64,000 bases of DNA from Humulus lupulus. Its lineage: Eukaryota > Streptophyta > Magnoliopsida > Rosales > Cannabaceae. Position 1 is the stretch's first letter, and every line of letters starts with the position of its first letter. The notes beneath the pieces are model-generated. The model saw nothing but the letters and a program-made list of their open reading frames with translations. It did no database searches and was not told where the DNA came from. The DNA is taken from contig NC_084800.1 of the NCBI RefSeq assembly GCF_963169125.1, forward strand, positions 148,796,397 to 148,860,396. The letters are read 5' to 3'. A program made the position numbers and the translations under genes. Shown one piece after another: positions 1-12,100 of this stretch.

Positions 1-1290
1 AAGTGCACTACCTCTTCGACTTTAGGACCAACATGAGCCACAAGAATACAGGGTTTTTCCACCTATTCCACAGGCATAAAGGGATCAAATATCTCCATGG
101 TATTGCTCATAAATCAAATCCCGAAAAATACTATATAGAGTATTTTCTGACTTCAGATATTAAGGCCAACAACTTGGCCTTCACACATGCGGGTCCGTTT
201 CACCAGCCTCTGCCGACCAAGGAAATGAGTTCCGGAGCAGAAGAACTAGCTCACATGTTTACCGAGGAGAAAAATGTAAAAGAGTTGGTCAACGCGGACA
301 ATCTTCAAATGGTGGGGTTGTTACCAAGCAATCAAAACATCATAGGAGGTAGCACTACTGAAGAAGCGAACGCAACTAACCAGTCAAACGCTGACACTGA
401 AGTAGTGACCGATCAGTTTTCTCCTGAACCATCACCCTACTCTCGTAGACCAGGCGACCTTATTATCAGGGAACCCTTTCCGGAGGACCAGTGTAGACAT
501 GTCATTCCTACACAGCCGGGGAAAGGAAAGACCATTGAACTCCATAGAGATTTCAGCTCATCATCCGAAGAAGAGGACGACTTTCTTGATCAAATTCTAA
601 ACTCAGGTTTAGTAACCATAATTTGATGTTTTGTTATAAGTAACTTTCTTCGAGAAAGGTTGTATGGAATCTGTAGAGTTTTCTGATAATAATAAAAAAT
701 TTATTTATCTACATATTGTTCAATTTTTACTAACAAATGTTGTGCTTCACTCTTTTGCAGATTCAGATATGTTCAAGAAATTCAACACTACCTCTGCCCA
801 AAAGAGGAAACCTGGGGAGGGACGTAGCTCAAACCCTCCAAGGAAAGTTGCAAGGAAAATATCGACAATTCAGGGGAGACTACCTGATCAGCCCATTACC
901 ATCCTGCAGCTGACTCCCTCATCAATTCCTACTTCTACTAGTTTAACCCTTACTCGCTCGACTAGCTTAAGTGAGCCCCTTCGCATCGCTGGCAACATTA
1001 GGAAGGAACTGCTCGACCAAACCTTACATGATGCTCCAATAATTCAAACCTTTGAATCTTTACCTCGGCTCAGTGTTGAAGTCATCCTGCAAAGGGGTCT
1101 TGCCCAACTGATGAATGTAAGTATTTTATTATCATAACACATTCCATTTTGTTATTAATTGTTTCTACTTGTAGTAACTTTCTGTTTTCCACTGCAGTTG
1201 CTTATTACTATCAGTCATGCTCAGCACTGAGCAGTACACTATAAGGAGTTGATAAAGGTCTTAAATGATCAGCTGGTGGAAGCCCGATAA
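1..1290 (+). pseudogene. Broken intron-containing plant gene fragment, transposon-associated type
   Basis: The reading frame is open at the left edge; the first codon of the longest frame is GTG, so the true start lies outside the window. Three exons can be joined in one frame: up to 606, 761-1116, and 1198 onward. The introns have good GT-AG ends (CAG|GT at 606/607 with acceptor TTTTGCAG at 753-760; GTAAGT at 1117 with acceptor CACTGCAG at 1190-1197). Exon 1 carries an acidic tail rich in Glu, Asp and Ser; exon 2 is basic; exon 3 reads into a coiled-coil-like stretch containing HYKELIKVLNDQL. In-frame stops at 1228-1230 and 1288-1290 break exon 3, and retrotransposon sequence on the opposite strand begins by about 1298. 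By general character it resembles plant proteins often annotated as putative gypsy-type transposon proteins; that assignment is from memory of the family and is weak. It is a truncated, probably inactive copy. Confidence 0.45.
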
Positions 1291-1297
1291 CTTGATC

Positions 1298-3767
1298 GTT
1301 ACCGGCCGGTGACAACCCCTCTCCAATAAATCCATAAATGACCTGAGAGCATGGCTTCAAGTAACTAATGGATAGTTTCATCCTTTCAAAGGATGACTTG
1401 TAAATGATGTTCATAGAGCTCCCCGTATCGACTACACATCTCTTCACCTTCATGTTTGCTATTTGGATTGTAATGACGAGGGGGTCATTATAAGGATATC
1501 TCACATGCCGTGCATTATCTTCAGTAAAAGTGATAGACTCACTTTCATACCGTGGGTTCTTTGGAGGTCGCTCCTCTAAAGTCATGACTTCAGACGTCGA
1601 TGCTGCGTCCAACTCATGTCGGAGCATTCGAGCATATCTCTCTTTTGCCTTGTTTCTATCCCCAGCCAGATGTGGACCCCCACATATAATGTCTAGAGTG
1701 AAGTCCACAGGCTCGGGTTGCAAGGGTGGAGACCGTTGTCGCTTAAACCCAGGATTGTTGTTACTTCCCTCTCCTTGGGTCTTTTCTGCTCGATACTTTT
1801 TTAATTTTCCCAATTGGTGGAGAAACTCTATCTTGTCTTTGAGATGATTGCATTCATTTGTGTCGTGACCATAGTCACCATGGAAATGACAGAACTTATT
1901 CAAGTCTCTCTTACTCTTCTCCTTTTTAATGGGTGGGGATTTTCGGTAGGGAACCTCTTGATGACTTGCCAGATATATTTCTGCTTGGTTGGCCGAAAGA
2001 GTGGTGTAATTGGTGAACTGAGGTTCATACTTAGTTGGCTTGTCGTTTGTTCCCGACTTAGCCTTCTTTTCCTCATGGCAGTCAGACCTGTTATTTCCAC
2101 GTTTCTTCCCACCACTTTGTCCATTTCCACCATTCTTAGGAGGATCAGTTGACCCACCCGGATTGTTCAGGCCTTTCTCTCCTTTCTCAATCGCGTCATC
2201 CAATTTCATATATTTGTCCGCCCGGTCAAGAAATTGTTGTAGTGTTGAAATTGGATTGCGATGAATACTGTCCCACAAAGGACTCCAATAGATTATACCT
2301 GAAGATATGGAAACCATCTTCCCCTCATCACCAATCGTAGTTGCTCGGTTGGATTCTCTCATGAACCTCTGTATGTAGTTTTTGAGAGATTCATCTTTCC
2401 CTTGTTTGATATCTGCCAAGTGATTGGCATAAACCGGAGGGGTCTGAGCAGTGTTGAACTGCCTAGAAAATTCTTTCCTGAAACTCCCCCTAGAGGTAAT
2501 GGAGTTCGGCTTGAATTTCCAATACCACTCTTGGGCAGTATCAGACAATGTAGTGGGGAAAACTCTACAGTGATAGTCATTTCTCACTCCGAGCAGCTCC
2601 ATTTGGTCTTCAAACTTCCCAACATGCCTTATCGGGTCTGCCTTTTCTGTATAAACTGGCAGTACCGGTGCTTTATACTTTGCTGGCGGCTGGGCTGCTC
2701 TGATTCGAGCACAAAATGGGCTACCACTCCTATGGTTTACCAGATCGATTGCAGAAGGTCATTTCGACGAACCTTGAACTGCAGCCGTTAACGCATCAAG
2801 CTAGGCCTGGATGCCTGGCGCGACCACTGGGGGCTCAAGGTCTGGACCGCCTGGTCGGGCGTTCTTATCCAGCACACCGTCATCAAGTATTTCTACTTGA
2901 GTGGTAGGTCGGGTCGGATCTTGCCCTTCGACCGGGATGGGCAATGACATCTCTTAAATCCTTCAGAGAGGTATGTCTCCCCAATCAATCGAACATTGTG
3001 CTCTGAGTGGTGGCCTCCCTGTCTGTGCTGGGCAATCTTTTCCTCCTTGCTGGTTGTTGTCATCTTTTTCCTTCGACTGGTCAGTGTGATGACTATCAGC
3101 TTCATCACGACCATGCCCATCTTTGAAGTGCGAAGCTCCTTTACCTTGAGGAGTTCTGGTTTGTTCTTGCCCGGGTGGAGTCTTTTTACTGCCTGATCGG
3201 TGGCTTCTGGATCTAAAGTTTTTGATCGGTGGCTCCTAGAGGGGGTTCTAGAGTTCCCCCTTTGAGTCGAGGCAGTGCTAGATCAGAACCCATCATCTTC
3301 CTGACCAGGAGGGTTACTCCCGCTTCTGTTCTGTCCTCGAGAATTGGGTCTGTTAGTGGTTTTTCGACCAGCATCCGTAGTCCTTGCTCATTGGGTAGCT
3401 GCTCCTCATTCTGCAGCTTAGGCATTTTCCTGGGTCAACTGCGTAGCTGCCTCCAGAGTGAGTGCAACCTCGCGGTGTCGCCTACCGTCCTCTTCGCTCC
3501 TGGCATCCATCTCCCATCTGTGCTGCTCAAACGCAACTTTCTGTTTGGCCATCTCTTCAGCAAATGACTAGTGTCAGGCATTGAATTACGCCATCTCCTC
3601 TTGGAAGGCCGCCATGGCTTCCTAGAGTTATTCAACCTCTAAGTCATCTCCTCGAAAAAGACCCTGGGCTCATTCTCATGGTCATGAGGGCCAGGACCTT
3701 CTGATCTAGCAGGCTCTTTAGATGAGCCTGGCTTCTTGGAGGCTGCATTGGTGTTCTTTGGTGCCAT
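1298..3767 (-). pseudogene. Element C: Ty3/gypsy (Tat-like) gag-protease, truncated
   Basis: The gag start is the ATG at 3767-3765, about 55 bp inside the adjacent LTR. The first third is broken by stops and frameshifts; the frame is then open from 2602 to 1211 for 463 residues. Visible parts in order are a retrotransposon capsid segment (AQEWYWKFKPNSI near residue 25), a Lys/Gly-rich linker, a zinc-knuckle-like CHFHGDYGHDTNEC near residue 238, and a protease active-site motif VVDTGSS near residue 390. Homology stops shortly after the protease motif, at about 1298-1304, where the coding strand runs into the plant gene fragment. No reverse transcriptase follows, so the element was cut by an illegitimate break and not at an LTR boundary. 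It cannot be autonomous. Lineage is judged from the zinc-knuckle style and the GGPH motif that follows it, which element A shares. Confidence 0.8.
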
Positions 3768-4105
3768 AATAATACGGTAATTGTGTGTTTTTCTCTTCAG
3801 GCTCTCAATGAAAGCACCAAAATGTTGACCACAATTTTGGCCAACGACAAGTAGACATCAAAACTACAATAAACCTTCAAGAGAAAAAACGACATTGATG
3901 ATTTTTATAGTGGTTTAGCCCCAATATGTTGGTAATAGCCTAATCCACTTAGAGTTATGATTTATGGATCTACACTCAAGATCAGATGAACTTGTGTCAA
4001 CTGAGTTTCTTTAGTGTAAATGAAAAGAATACAATATTTCTCTCAGAATACAAATACTCTCTTAGGAAAATCAGAATTCGAATCCCCTGAATGATGCCGT
4101 GAGCT

Positions 4106-4116
4106 CTATATTTATA
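4106..4116 (-). promoter_or_regulatory. TATA box of the element C LTR
   Basis: The minus strand reads TATAAATATAG here, about 290 bp before the LTR's gag-proximal end. This is the expected position and orientation for the U3/R promoter of a minus-strand element. Motif-only call. Confidence 0.4.
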
Positions 4117-4382
4117 GGCCCAGGATTGTACAAACTGAAATCCCTCATAATCGGGATATTTCTGCTATTCTCATAATATTTAATTAATAACAAAAGTTAA
4201 AATACAACAATATGCGATTTCTTTGGGATAATCTGAGAGATTCCCGCGCAGTTACGACCAATTCTAGCCGAAGCCGTTACTAGAATTTCGCTGCATAACG
4301 ATGAACTTTCTAGTCAGCCAACTTCACTCCTTGAAGAAAGACTGCTCGGCCAAATCACTCGACTTGTCGGCCAAAATAGCTG

Positions 4383-4482
4383 ACTGGTTGGCCAAGCACT
4401 CCACTGGTTGGCCAAGCACTCCACTAGTCGGCCAAGCACTCCATTGGTCGGCCAAACACTCCACTGGTCGGCCAAGACAGGT
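4383..4482. repeat. 20-bp minisatellite, five units, in the C LTR
   Basis: Five head-to-tail 20-bp units of the type ACTGGTTGGCCAAGCACTCC lie at 4383, 4403, 4423, 4443 and 4463, the last one degenerate. Looser copies of the TCGGCCAA core extend back to about 4345. They lie upstream of the LTR TATA box on the coding strand, so they would be in U3. Confidence 0.85.
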
Positions 4483-4681
4483 GGCTGGTCAGTCAAAAAA
4501 CTTTACCGGTCGGACAGATAACTTTCAAACCAGATAAACAATTTCCATGCCAATAATATCACTAGATTAATCTAAACCCTTTGTCCCAGCCATTTCTTGC
4601 CACTTGTCACTTTTATTGCCACATCATCATTTTCAAATTTTGGGGATAACACTTATTGTATCTGAGGTTTTTAATAATTTA

Positions 4682-5032
4682 AACTTAGTTCGTGTTCGAT
4701 TTATTGATAACTCGAGCTTTAACAAGCCCTTGATACTAAACAATTTTACCAATTTTCCATGTTTCAAACCTGGTTGCGTCAAGGATTTTAAATGATTGCA
4801 ACTTAGTTCGTGCTAGGTTTATTGGTAACTCAAACTTGAAAAAGCCATTGAATAATCAATATTTCCAAGCTTCTAAATTTCGGACATGGTTACGTCCAGG
4901 ATTTTAAATGATTTCAACTTAGTTTGCACTAGGTTCATTAAAAACTCGAGCTCTTAAAAGGCCATCGAATAATCAATTTTTCCAAGCCTCTAAGTTTTTG
5001 ACCTAGATGTATCCAGGGATTTTAATGATTTA
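4682..5032. repeat. About 117-bp tandem repeat, three units, in the C LTR
   Basis: Units start at the word AACTTAG at 4682, 4800 and 4916, with a partial fourth start near 5033. Spacing is 116-118 bp. Each unit contains a version of GTTCGTGCTAGGTTTATTG and a later ATTTTAAATGATT. Units are clearly related but diverged. The array occupies the distal U3 of the C LTR, where tandem repeats often act as promoter modules. Confidence 0.8.
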
Positions 5033-5193
5033 AACTTTTCAAGAAAGCTTAACTTTTCAAATCTCAGGTTATATGCCCCCCATGTAACCAGAATGTAGAA
5101 ACTTTCTTGGTTGCTTTTACAAAACTATAACACGAACTCATACTATCTTAATGATTATTTAATAATCCACCTTTTATTTAATAAAATGGTTTT

Positions 5194-6841
5194 TATAAAT
5201 AAGCCTTACATTGATGGTGGTGCAATTGATAATATTTTTTCAAATGTAGGGCGTTTCAGGTCCGTGGGACTACTTCCCCATTCAGTCGAGCTATCTTGAA
5301 AGTTCATTCTTGCAAAACCTCAATCACCTGATATGGTCCCTCCCAATTCGGGCCTAAAACACCATCCTTGGGATCTTTATTGTCTAGAAATACCCTTCGG
5401 AGAACCAGGTCACCCAATCCAAATCTACGCATCGTACCTTTAGAATTAAAATAGCGAGTGATTTTTTGTTGATAATGGGTGAGCTGTAATTATGGCTCTT
5501 CTCGTTTTTCTTCAATTAGATCGAGGGATGTGTTAAGTAGTCCCTTATTCTGCTTTTGGTTGAATGTCATTTTCCTGTGAGTGTCTACCATGGCTTCGAC
5601 TAGAAGGACAGCCTTGCTTCCAAAAGTTAAGGAAAAAGGAGTATGTCCCGTGGAGGTTCTATGAGAAGTTCGGTATGCCCAAAGTACTTGCGGGAGCTGT
5701 TCGAGCCATAATCCTTTAGCCTCATCTAACCTCTTCTTCAGGCTCACCTTTAGGGTTTTGTTCAAAGCCTCGACCTGTCCATTGGCCTGCGGATACGCTA
5801 CTGAGGAGAAACACTTAATAATGTCGTATTTTTCACAAAAGTCAAAGAAGAGATCACTGTTGAATTGTGTACCATTGTCTGACACAATCTCTTTAGGAAG
5901 CCCAAATCGACATATAATTCTCTTTACCACGAAGTCTAGGATTCACTTTGATGTGATGGTTGCCAGAGGTTCGACTTCTACCCACTTCGTGAAATAGTCG
6001 ATCGCCACCACCGCGTAACAAACTCCTCCCTTTCCCATAGGTAGGGACCCTATTAGGTCGATTCGCCATACCGCGAATGGCCATGGGGGTGAGATCATCG
6101 TTAGCTCAACTGGAGCATCTCAGACAATAATGGCAAAACGTTGGCATTTGTCACACTTCTGGACATACGAGACTGAATCTTTTGGTAGAGTGGGCCGAAA
6201 ATAGCCCTGCCTTAGTATTTTCAGTGCTAGATTTTGCCCCCCAGCATGATCTCCACAAAAGCCTTCGTGCACTTCTTGTAAAATGGTTTTAGCTTCCTCG
6301 GCCAGAACACATCGTAAGAGAGGCAATGAATGGTCACGTTGGTACAATGTCCCATCCACTATCACATACCACGGAGCTTGATATAGTACTTTTCTTGCAT
6401 CCTTTCTACCATCAGGTAGCCTTCCTGTTGTGAAGTATTCCATTATGGAAGTCATCCATGTCAGTGTTGTCTCGATCATTTCGACTTCTACCATTTTTAT
6501 TACACTCGGATTCTCCAAGAACTCCACTGGCACTACATTCAATGTCTCAGCTTCTTTGGTGGTGGCAAGCCTTGCCAAAGCGTCAGCATTAGAGTTCTGC
6601 TCGTGAGGTATTTATTCTACAGTACTGCACTCAAATTCGGACAGTTGTCCCTCCATCTTGGTACCTCGAGCTTGATATTCTCCCAACACCTGATTAATCA
6701 CGAGCTGAGAATCATTATAACATTGGATGACTTTTTCCTTGAGCTCCCTTGCCACTCTCAGCCCAGCTAGTAAAGCCTCATATTCGGCTTCGTTGTTGGA
6801 TGCTTCGAATTCGAATCTTAGAGTTCTATGGAATCGATTTC
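5194..6841 (-). pseudogene. RNase H-integrase segment of a Tat-like gypsy element
   Basis: Reading from 6841 downward, the segment opens in an RNase H domain (EASNNEAEYEALLAGL near 6800-6750). It then gives an integrase zinc-binding module (the histidines of EVHEGFCGDH and the cysteines of KCDKC) and a catalytic core with all three acidic residues in context: WRID, VSDNGTQF and GQVEALN. The C-terminal part ends at about 5194 with the HLKKYYQ motif. Stops and frame changes interrupt it near 6120, 5935, 5490 and 5310, so it is inactive. It starts abruptly at 6842, where element B's LTR begins. The LTR at its other end is C's, which differs from the 5' LTR of element A, so I assign this piece to C and not A. 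The reading register across the B insertion would nevertheless fit a single interrupted pol with some codons missing. Confidence 0.8.
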
Positions 6842-9100
6842 TGTAACGCCCTGGATAGCCAAGACCGTTACACTGTGTGTTTGTAAAGTGCCAGACTTGC
6901 TAGTCAAGTCTATTAGTTGAAAACGTGTCTACGAAACTGTAAAGGAACTAGGGTTTAAGATATTTTGGTCTCAAAAGCTACATTTTCAATAAGAAACATT
7001 GTTCACTAACACGGGATCCCAAAAATATTAGTTTAAAGGCCGTTTACAAAAGTTACAAGGTTCAAGTACATAAACTAGCCATACTAAGGAAAAACGAGCA
7101 GTTAGGTAATCCCTGTCCTGACTCACTCCTCGATCATGGCGATCGAACAACTGGCTATGTACATTTCACCTCGGAGCTCTCCACCTCAGGCTTGGTCCAG
7201 CTTGCCCTTGCCTTTACCTGCACCACGTAGCACCCGTGAGCCAAGGCCCAGCAAGAAAACACAACAACAACAAAGCATAAGCAATTAGCAACAAGTCAGT
7301 ATCTCACATCACATTACATAATCTCAACCATGTCACCAACCTGTATAATCAAGTATTTCAAATAATAATCATATCAACTCACGTCATTTACAGTTTACAA
7401 ATGATAACTAGGGCTGGCGCCCTCAGGCTACCCCCTCTGTTATCCCGTTGACTTTGGCTACCAGTGGCCAATCTGTGCCCTGTGCGCTAATATCATGTAC
7501 GGCATTCTTAGGCCGCTTTTACATGTCCCATGGCGTAATACCATCATTGACACGATATAATTCTCGGGAGCACTTAGTCCCATCACAAACATACAACCGG
7601 GTGCAATTTTCTTACCTTTAGCTTTCAGATGAATTAGCTACGGACGACACTCCTTGAGCGCGATCCGATCCTCGAGTCCTAGCTAGACACCTAGTCACAA
7701 CCATAAGGAAAGACACAATTACAACCTTAAATGAGTTTCTAAGCCAAGTTCTAGTACTCGAAACATGTAACTTCACCAAATATAGTAAAAGACTCAACCC
7801 CGAGCACCTTAGGTTAAATTTCCAAACCTAAAATCTTAAAATCCCAAAATCCCTTAAGCGCCGCGGCATAGGCCACCCATGCCGCGGCATAGGCCACCCA
7901 TGCCGCGGCATGGCCCCCAAACAGAGCCATCCATGGCACAAAAACAGGTAAGGGACGCGGCATTGCTTGGACCATGCCGCGGCCCGCCCTTCTTCCTCAG
8001 CATGCAACACCCTTGAGGGGCCGCGGCTCACCAAGAACCATGCCGCGACCCGACCCTTCGAACCCAGAAAAAACCACCATTTTCAATCCCTAAACCTTAC
8101 CTTAAGCCACCCGAAAGCCCCTAACTAAAAACCAATTAATATTAACAACATTAGAATGATTAAAACAACGTAATCCAACCAGAAATCCAGCCTAAGACTC
8201 ACTAAAATCCCAATTCTAATCTCTGAAATCTCAAACCCATAGAACCCAAAACCAGCCATGAAAACTCTCAAATTCAACCATCAATCTTTGAATTAAACCT
8301 TACCTCAGCTGTAGAATCGATTCTCCAAGAGTCCCCTGACCTATCTTCAAAGTTTCAAGCCTCGATCCTACCTTAAATTCCAAAACCACAGATATTTAAA
8401 ACTCAGCCATTTTCTTTAAATTCCTAACCTTAGAAACGAAAAATCAGAACTTACCTTAGCTCTGTCTCAGACCTTGATCAATTCTTGAGCTAACCCTCCA
8501 GATTATTTCCTTCAATTCCCAAGAACCCAGCTCAATTCTAGCTATTTCCTCTCAAATTCAGAAGTTCTTCCTTAGCCAAGAGAAAAGAGAGAGAGAAAGA
8601 GAGTTAGGGTCGGTTTATTATTTCCTGACTAGTATCTTCCTAAGTCTTCCAAGTATACCCTTAGTTTATTAAACTAATCCCAAAGCTCGGGGTGCCGGAA
8701 GCGTCCCCGAGGCCAAAACGGTAAAATCCCCCAATAATCCCGCCTAGACATCCAAACCTCAAATATATCTCCAATTATTTATTTTCATCACCCGATAGTC
8801 TAAACCACTACCCGATACCTAAAATACCCCTGACTTGTCCAAAGTCAATTATAATGCCCCGTTGTGACTTCTCCTGCTATCTAGCCCTAGGATCGCCTCG
8901 AGTCGCCGGCTGCAGATTTATCCACATCATAATGTGGTTCTCGCATATATCACATATCATATTACCACATAATATAATCAATTATCATATAAGCATCATT
9001 AAACATATAATAACTCATTAAATCACAGTTATTCCAGTAATGCCCTCCTGGCACACTAATTAAGGCTCTTAAACCTTATTAGTGAATTTGGGTCGTTACA
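6842..9100 (-). repeat. 3' LTR of element B
   Basis: 2259 bp, TGTAACGCCC...GGTCGTTACA. It carries one extra 21-bp unit of the CCGCGGCAT-type repeat near 7867-7890 relative to the other LTR. It is followed at 9101 by ACTATCCCCTCC, which on the minus strand is the purine-rich tract that primes plus-strand synthesis. GGTAAG donor-like sites occur on the minus strand near 7612, 8300 and 8450. Confidence 0.95.
7858..8050. repeat. CCGCGG palindrome cluster in the B LTR
   Basis: Several copies of GCCGCGGC in the context ATGCCGCGGCAT lie within about 190 bp, three of them in 21-bp tandem units at 7858-7912. The other B LTR has the same cluster with one unit fewer at about 15073-15243. Confidence 0.9.
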
Positions 9101-9136
9101 ACTATCCCCTCCTAATGAGAATCTCGTCCTCGAAAT

Positions 9137-12100
9137 TTACCTGAACAACTCCGGATAGTGATCCCGCATAGCTGTCTCAAGCTCCCAGGTCGCCTCCTCG
9201 ACCTTACTGTTTCTCCACAGCACTTTGACTAAAGGAATCGTCTTATTCCGCAACACCTTATCTTTTCGATCCAAGATCTGAACCGGTTGCTCCTCATAAG
9301 CCAAATCTGCCTGTAACTCCAGATCCTCATGCCTCAGCACATGAGTCACATCTGAGACATACTTCCGAAGCATGGAGACATGGAACACGTCATGAACTCT
9401 AGACAACGATGGCGGCAAAGCTAACCTGTAAACCACCTGACCAATCCTTTCCAAGATCTCGAATGGTCCAATGAATCTAGGGCTTAGTTTGCCCTTCTTA
9501 CCAAACCTCCTCACCCCTCGCAGAGGTGAAACTCGGAGAAAGACGTGGTCACCAACCTGAAACTCCACGTCCCTACGCTTAGGATCAGCGTAGCTCTTCT
9601 GCCTACTCTGAGACGCGAGCATCCTAGCCCGGATCTTCTCTATGGCCTCACTTGTCTTCTGTACTATATCTGGCCCCAAATATCTCCTCTCACCCATCTC
9701 ATCCCAATGAATGGGTGATCTACACTTCCTCCCATATAGCATCTCATAGGGAGCCACTCCAATCATTGACTGATAACTATTGTTGTACGAGAATTCAATC
9801 AACGGAAGGTACTTACTCCATGAACCATCAAAATCAATCACACATGCTCTGAGCATATCCTCTAACACCTGGATCGTCCTCTCAGACTGTCCATCAGTCT
9901 GAGGATGAAAGACTGTGCTGAACTTCAACTGAGTTCCTAAAGCTTTCTGTAAACCACCCCAAAACTTGGAAGTGAAGATAGGATCCCGGTCTGACACTAT
10001 AGACTTAGGAACCCCATGGAGACGTACGATCTCCCTCACGTACAGCTCAGCGTACTGATCCACAGTAAAAGTTGATCTCACTGGAAGGAAATGGGTTGAC
10101 TTGGTGTATCTATCCACTATCACCCGTACTGAGTCATGAAGTCCCACTGTCCTGGGTAACCCTCCCACAAAGTCCATGGTAATGTCCTCCCATTTCCATT
10201 CAGGAATACCCAATGGCTGAAGCAACCCCGCTGGTCGCTGATGTTCCACTTTTTCCTGCTGACAGGTCAAACATCTGGCAACGTACTCAACCACATCCCT
10301 CTTCATCCCGGGCCACCAATACAAAGTCCGTAGATCTTGATACATCTTCGTGGTACCCGGATGAAGTGAGTACGGCGTCGTATGAGACTCATCCAGTATC
10401 TCTCGTCTGATCCCCTCATCAGCTGGAACACAAATCCGTCCCTGATACCGAAGTAAACCAACCTCAGAAACAGAATAGTCCTTAGCCACTCCTGCTACGA
10501 CATCATCTCTAACTCTCTGTAACTGAGCGTCTACCAATTGCCCTTCTCTGATCCGCTCTAGCAGGGTCGACTGCAGAGTAATATTAGCCAACCGGCCCAC
10601 CACCAACTCTATCTCTTCTCTAATCATCTCATCAGCTAATCTCCTTGAAATCTGAACAGAACTATATAACTGACCTGGACCTCTGCGGCTCAAAGCATCA
10701 GCCACTACATTGACTTTCCGTGGATGGTAAAGAATATCACAATCATAGTCCTTTACCAGCTCCAGCCAACGCCTCTGTCTCATATTCAGGTCCTTCTGTG
10801 TAAAGAAATACTTCAGGCTCTTATGGTCAGTGTATACCTTGCACTTCTCCCCATAAAGATAATGCCGCCTTCAGGGCAAAAACCACTGCTGCCAACTCCA
10901 GGTCATGAGTAGGATACCGCTGCTCATACTCCTTCAGCTGTCGTGATGCATAAGCTATAACCTTTTCATTCTGCATCAACACACAGCCTAAGCCCAACCT
11001 CGATGCATCACAATAAACAACAAACTTCCCTTCCCCCGAAGGCAGACTCAACACTGGCGCTGTAATAAGCCGTCGCTTCAACTCCTGAAAACTGTCTTCA
11101 CACTTATCTGACCAGATAAACTTCAAATTCTTTCTTGTCAATTCTGTCGGGGGTGCTGCTTTCTTTGAGAAGCCCTCTACAAACCGCCTATAGTAACCTG
11201 CTAACCCAAGGAAACTCCGCACCTCCGAGGCGTTCCTTGGCCTCGGCCAATCTCTAACTGCCTCTATCTTAGACGGGTCCACCTTAATCCCATCTGCACC
11301 TACAATGTGTCCAAGGAATGTCACTTCAGGTAACCAAAACTCACACTTCTTAAACTTAGCATACAACTGATGCTCCCTCAACCTCTGAAGAATCTGTCGG
11401 AGATGAAACTCGTGCTCTGTCTCTGAACTAGAGTACACCAGGATGTCAACGATGAAGACTATAACAAACTGATCTAGAAAATCCTTGAACACCCTGTTCA
11501 TTAAATCCATAAAGGCTGCTGGGGCATTGGTCAAACCAAAAGACATGACCAAGAACTCATAATGCCCGTACCGTGTCCGGAAGGCCGTCTTAGGTATGTC
11601 CTCATCCTTGATCCTCAGCTGGTGATAACCAGATCGAAGATCAATCTTTGAGAACACCGTCTTACCCTGCAACTGGTAAAACAAGTCATCAATCCTTGGT
11701 AGGGGATACTTATTCTTAATTGTTAGCTTGTTCAATTCTCGATAGTCAATACACATTCTCAAAGTCCCGTCCTTTTTCTTAACAAACAAAACTGGTGCAT
11801 CCCATGGCGAGTAGCTAGGTCTGATGAACCCTATATCCAGAAGTTCCTGCAGCTGTATCTTTAACTCTTTCAGTTCCGCCGGTGCCATCCTATATGGTGC
11901 CCTCGACACTGGCTCCGTCCCTGGTGCCAACTCAATAACAAACTGAATCTCCCTACGCGGCGGCAACCCAGGCAAATCCTCAGGGAACACATCTAAGAAC
12001 TCACAAACCAATCTGGTGTCCTCCAGTCCAACTGGTGTAACTCTGGTGGTATCCACCACACTAGCCAGAAAGCCTATGCATCCACCCTGTAACAACTCTC

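Larger units (their letters stand above)
3823..5066 (-). mobile_element. LTR of element C
   Basis: On the plus strand this block begins TGTTGACC and ends ATCTCA, so on its coding strand it runs TGAGAT...GTCAACA. It sits between a pol 3' end (5194) and a gag start (3767). The next bases toward gag read TTTTGGTGCTTTCATTGAGA on the minus strand, a primer-binding-type segment also found beside element A. A purine-rich tract (GGGGGGCAT on the minus strand, 5072-5081) lies just outside the other end. About 1244 bp long. The outer end is inferred from the TG/CA rule and the purine tract, so it may be off by some bases. No second copy lies in the window for comparison. Confidence 0.55.

Noticed and set aside
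7255..7275. CAACAACAACAA run and AGAGAGAGAG tracts (about 8577-8600 and 15776-15798) as functional elements
   Set aside because: Simple-sequence tracts repeated in both B LTRs; no evidence of function beyond being LTR sequence.
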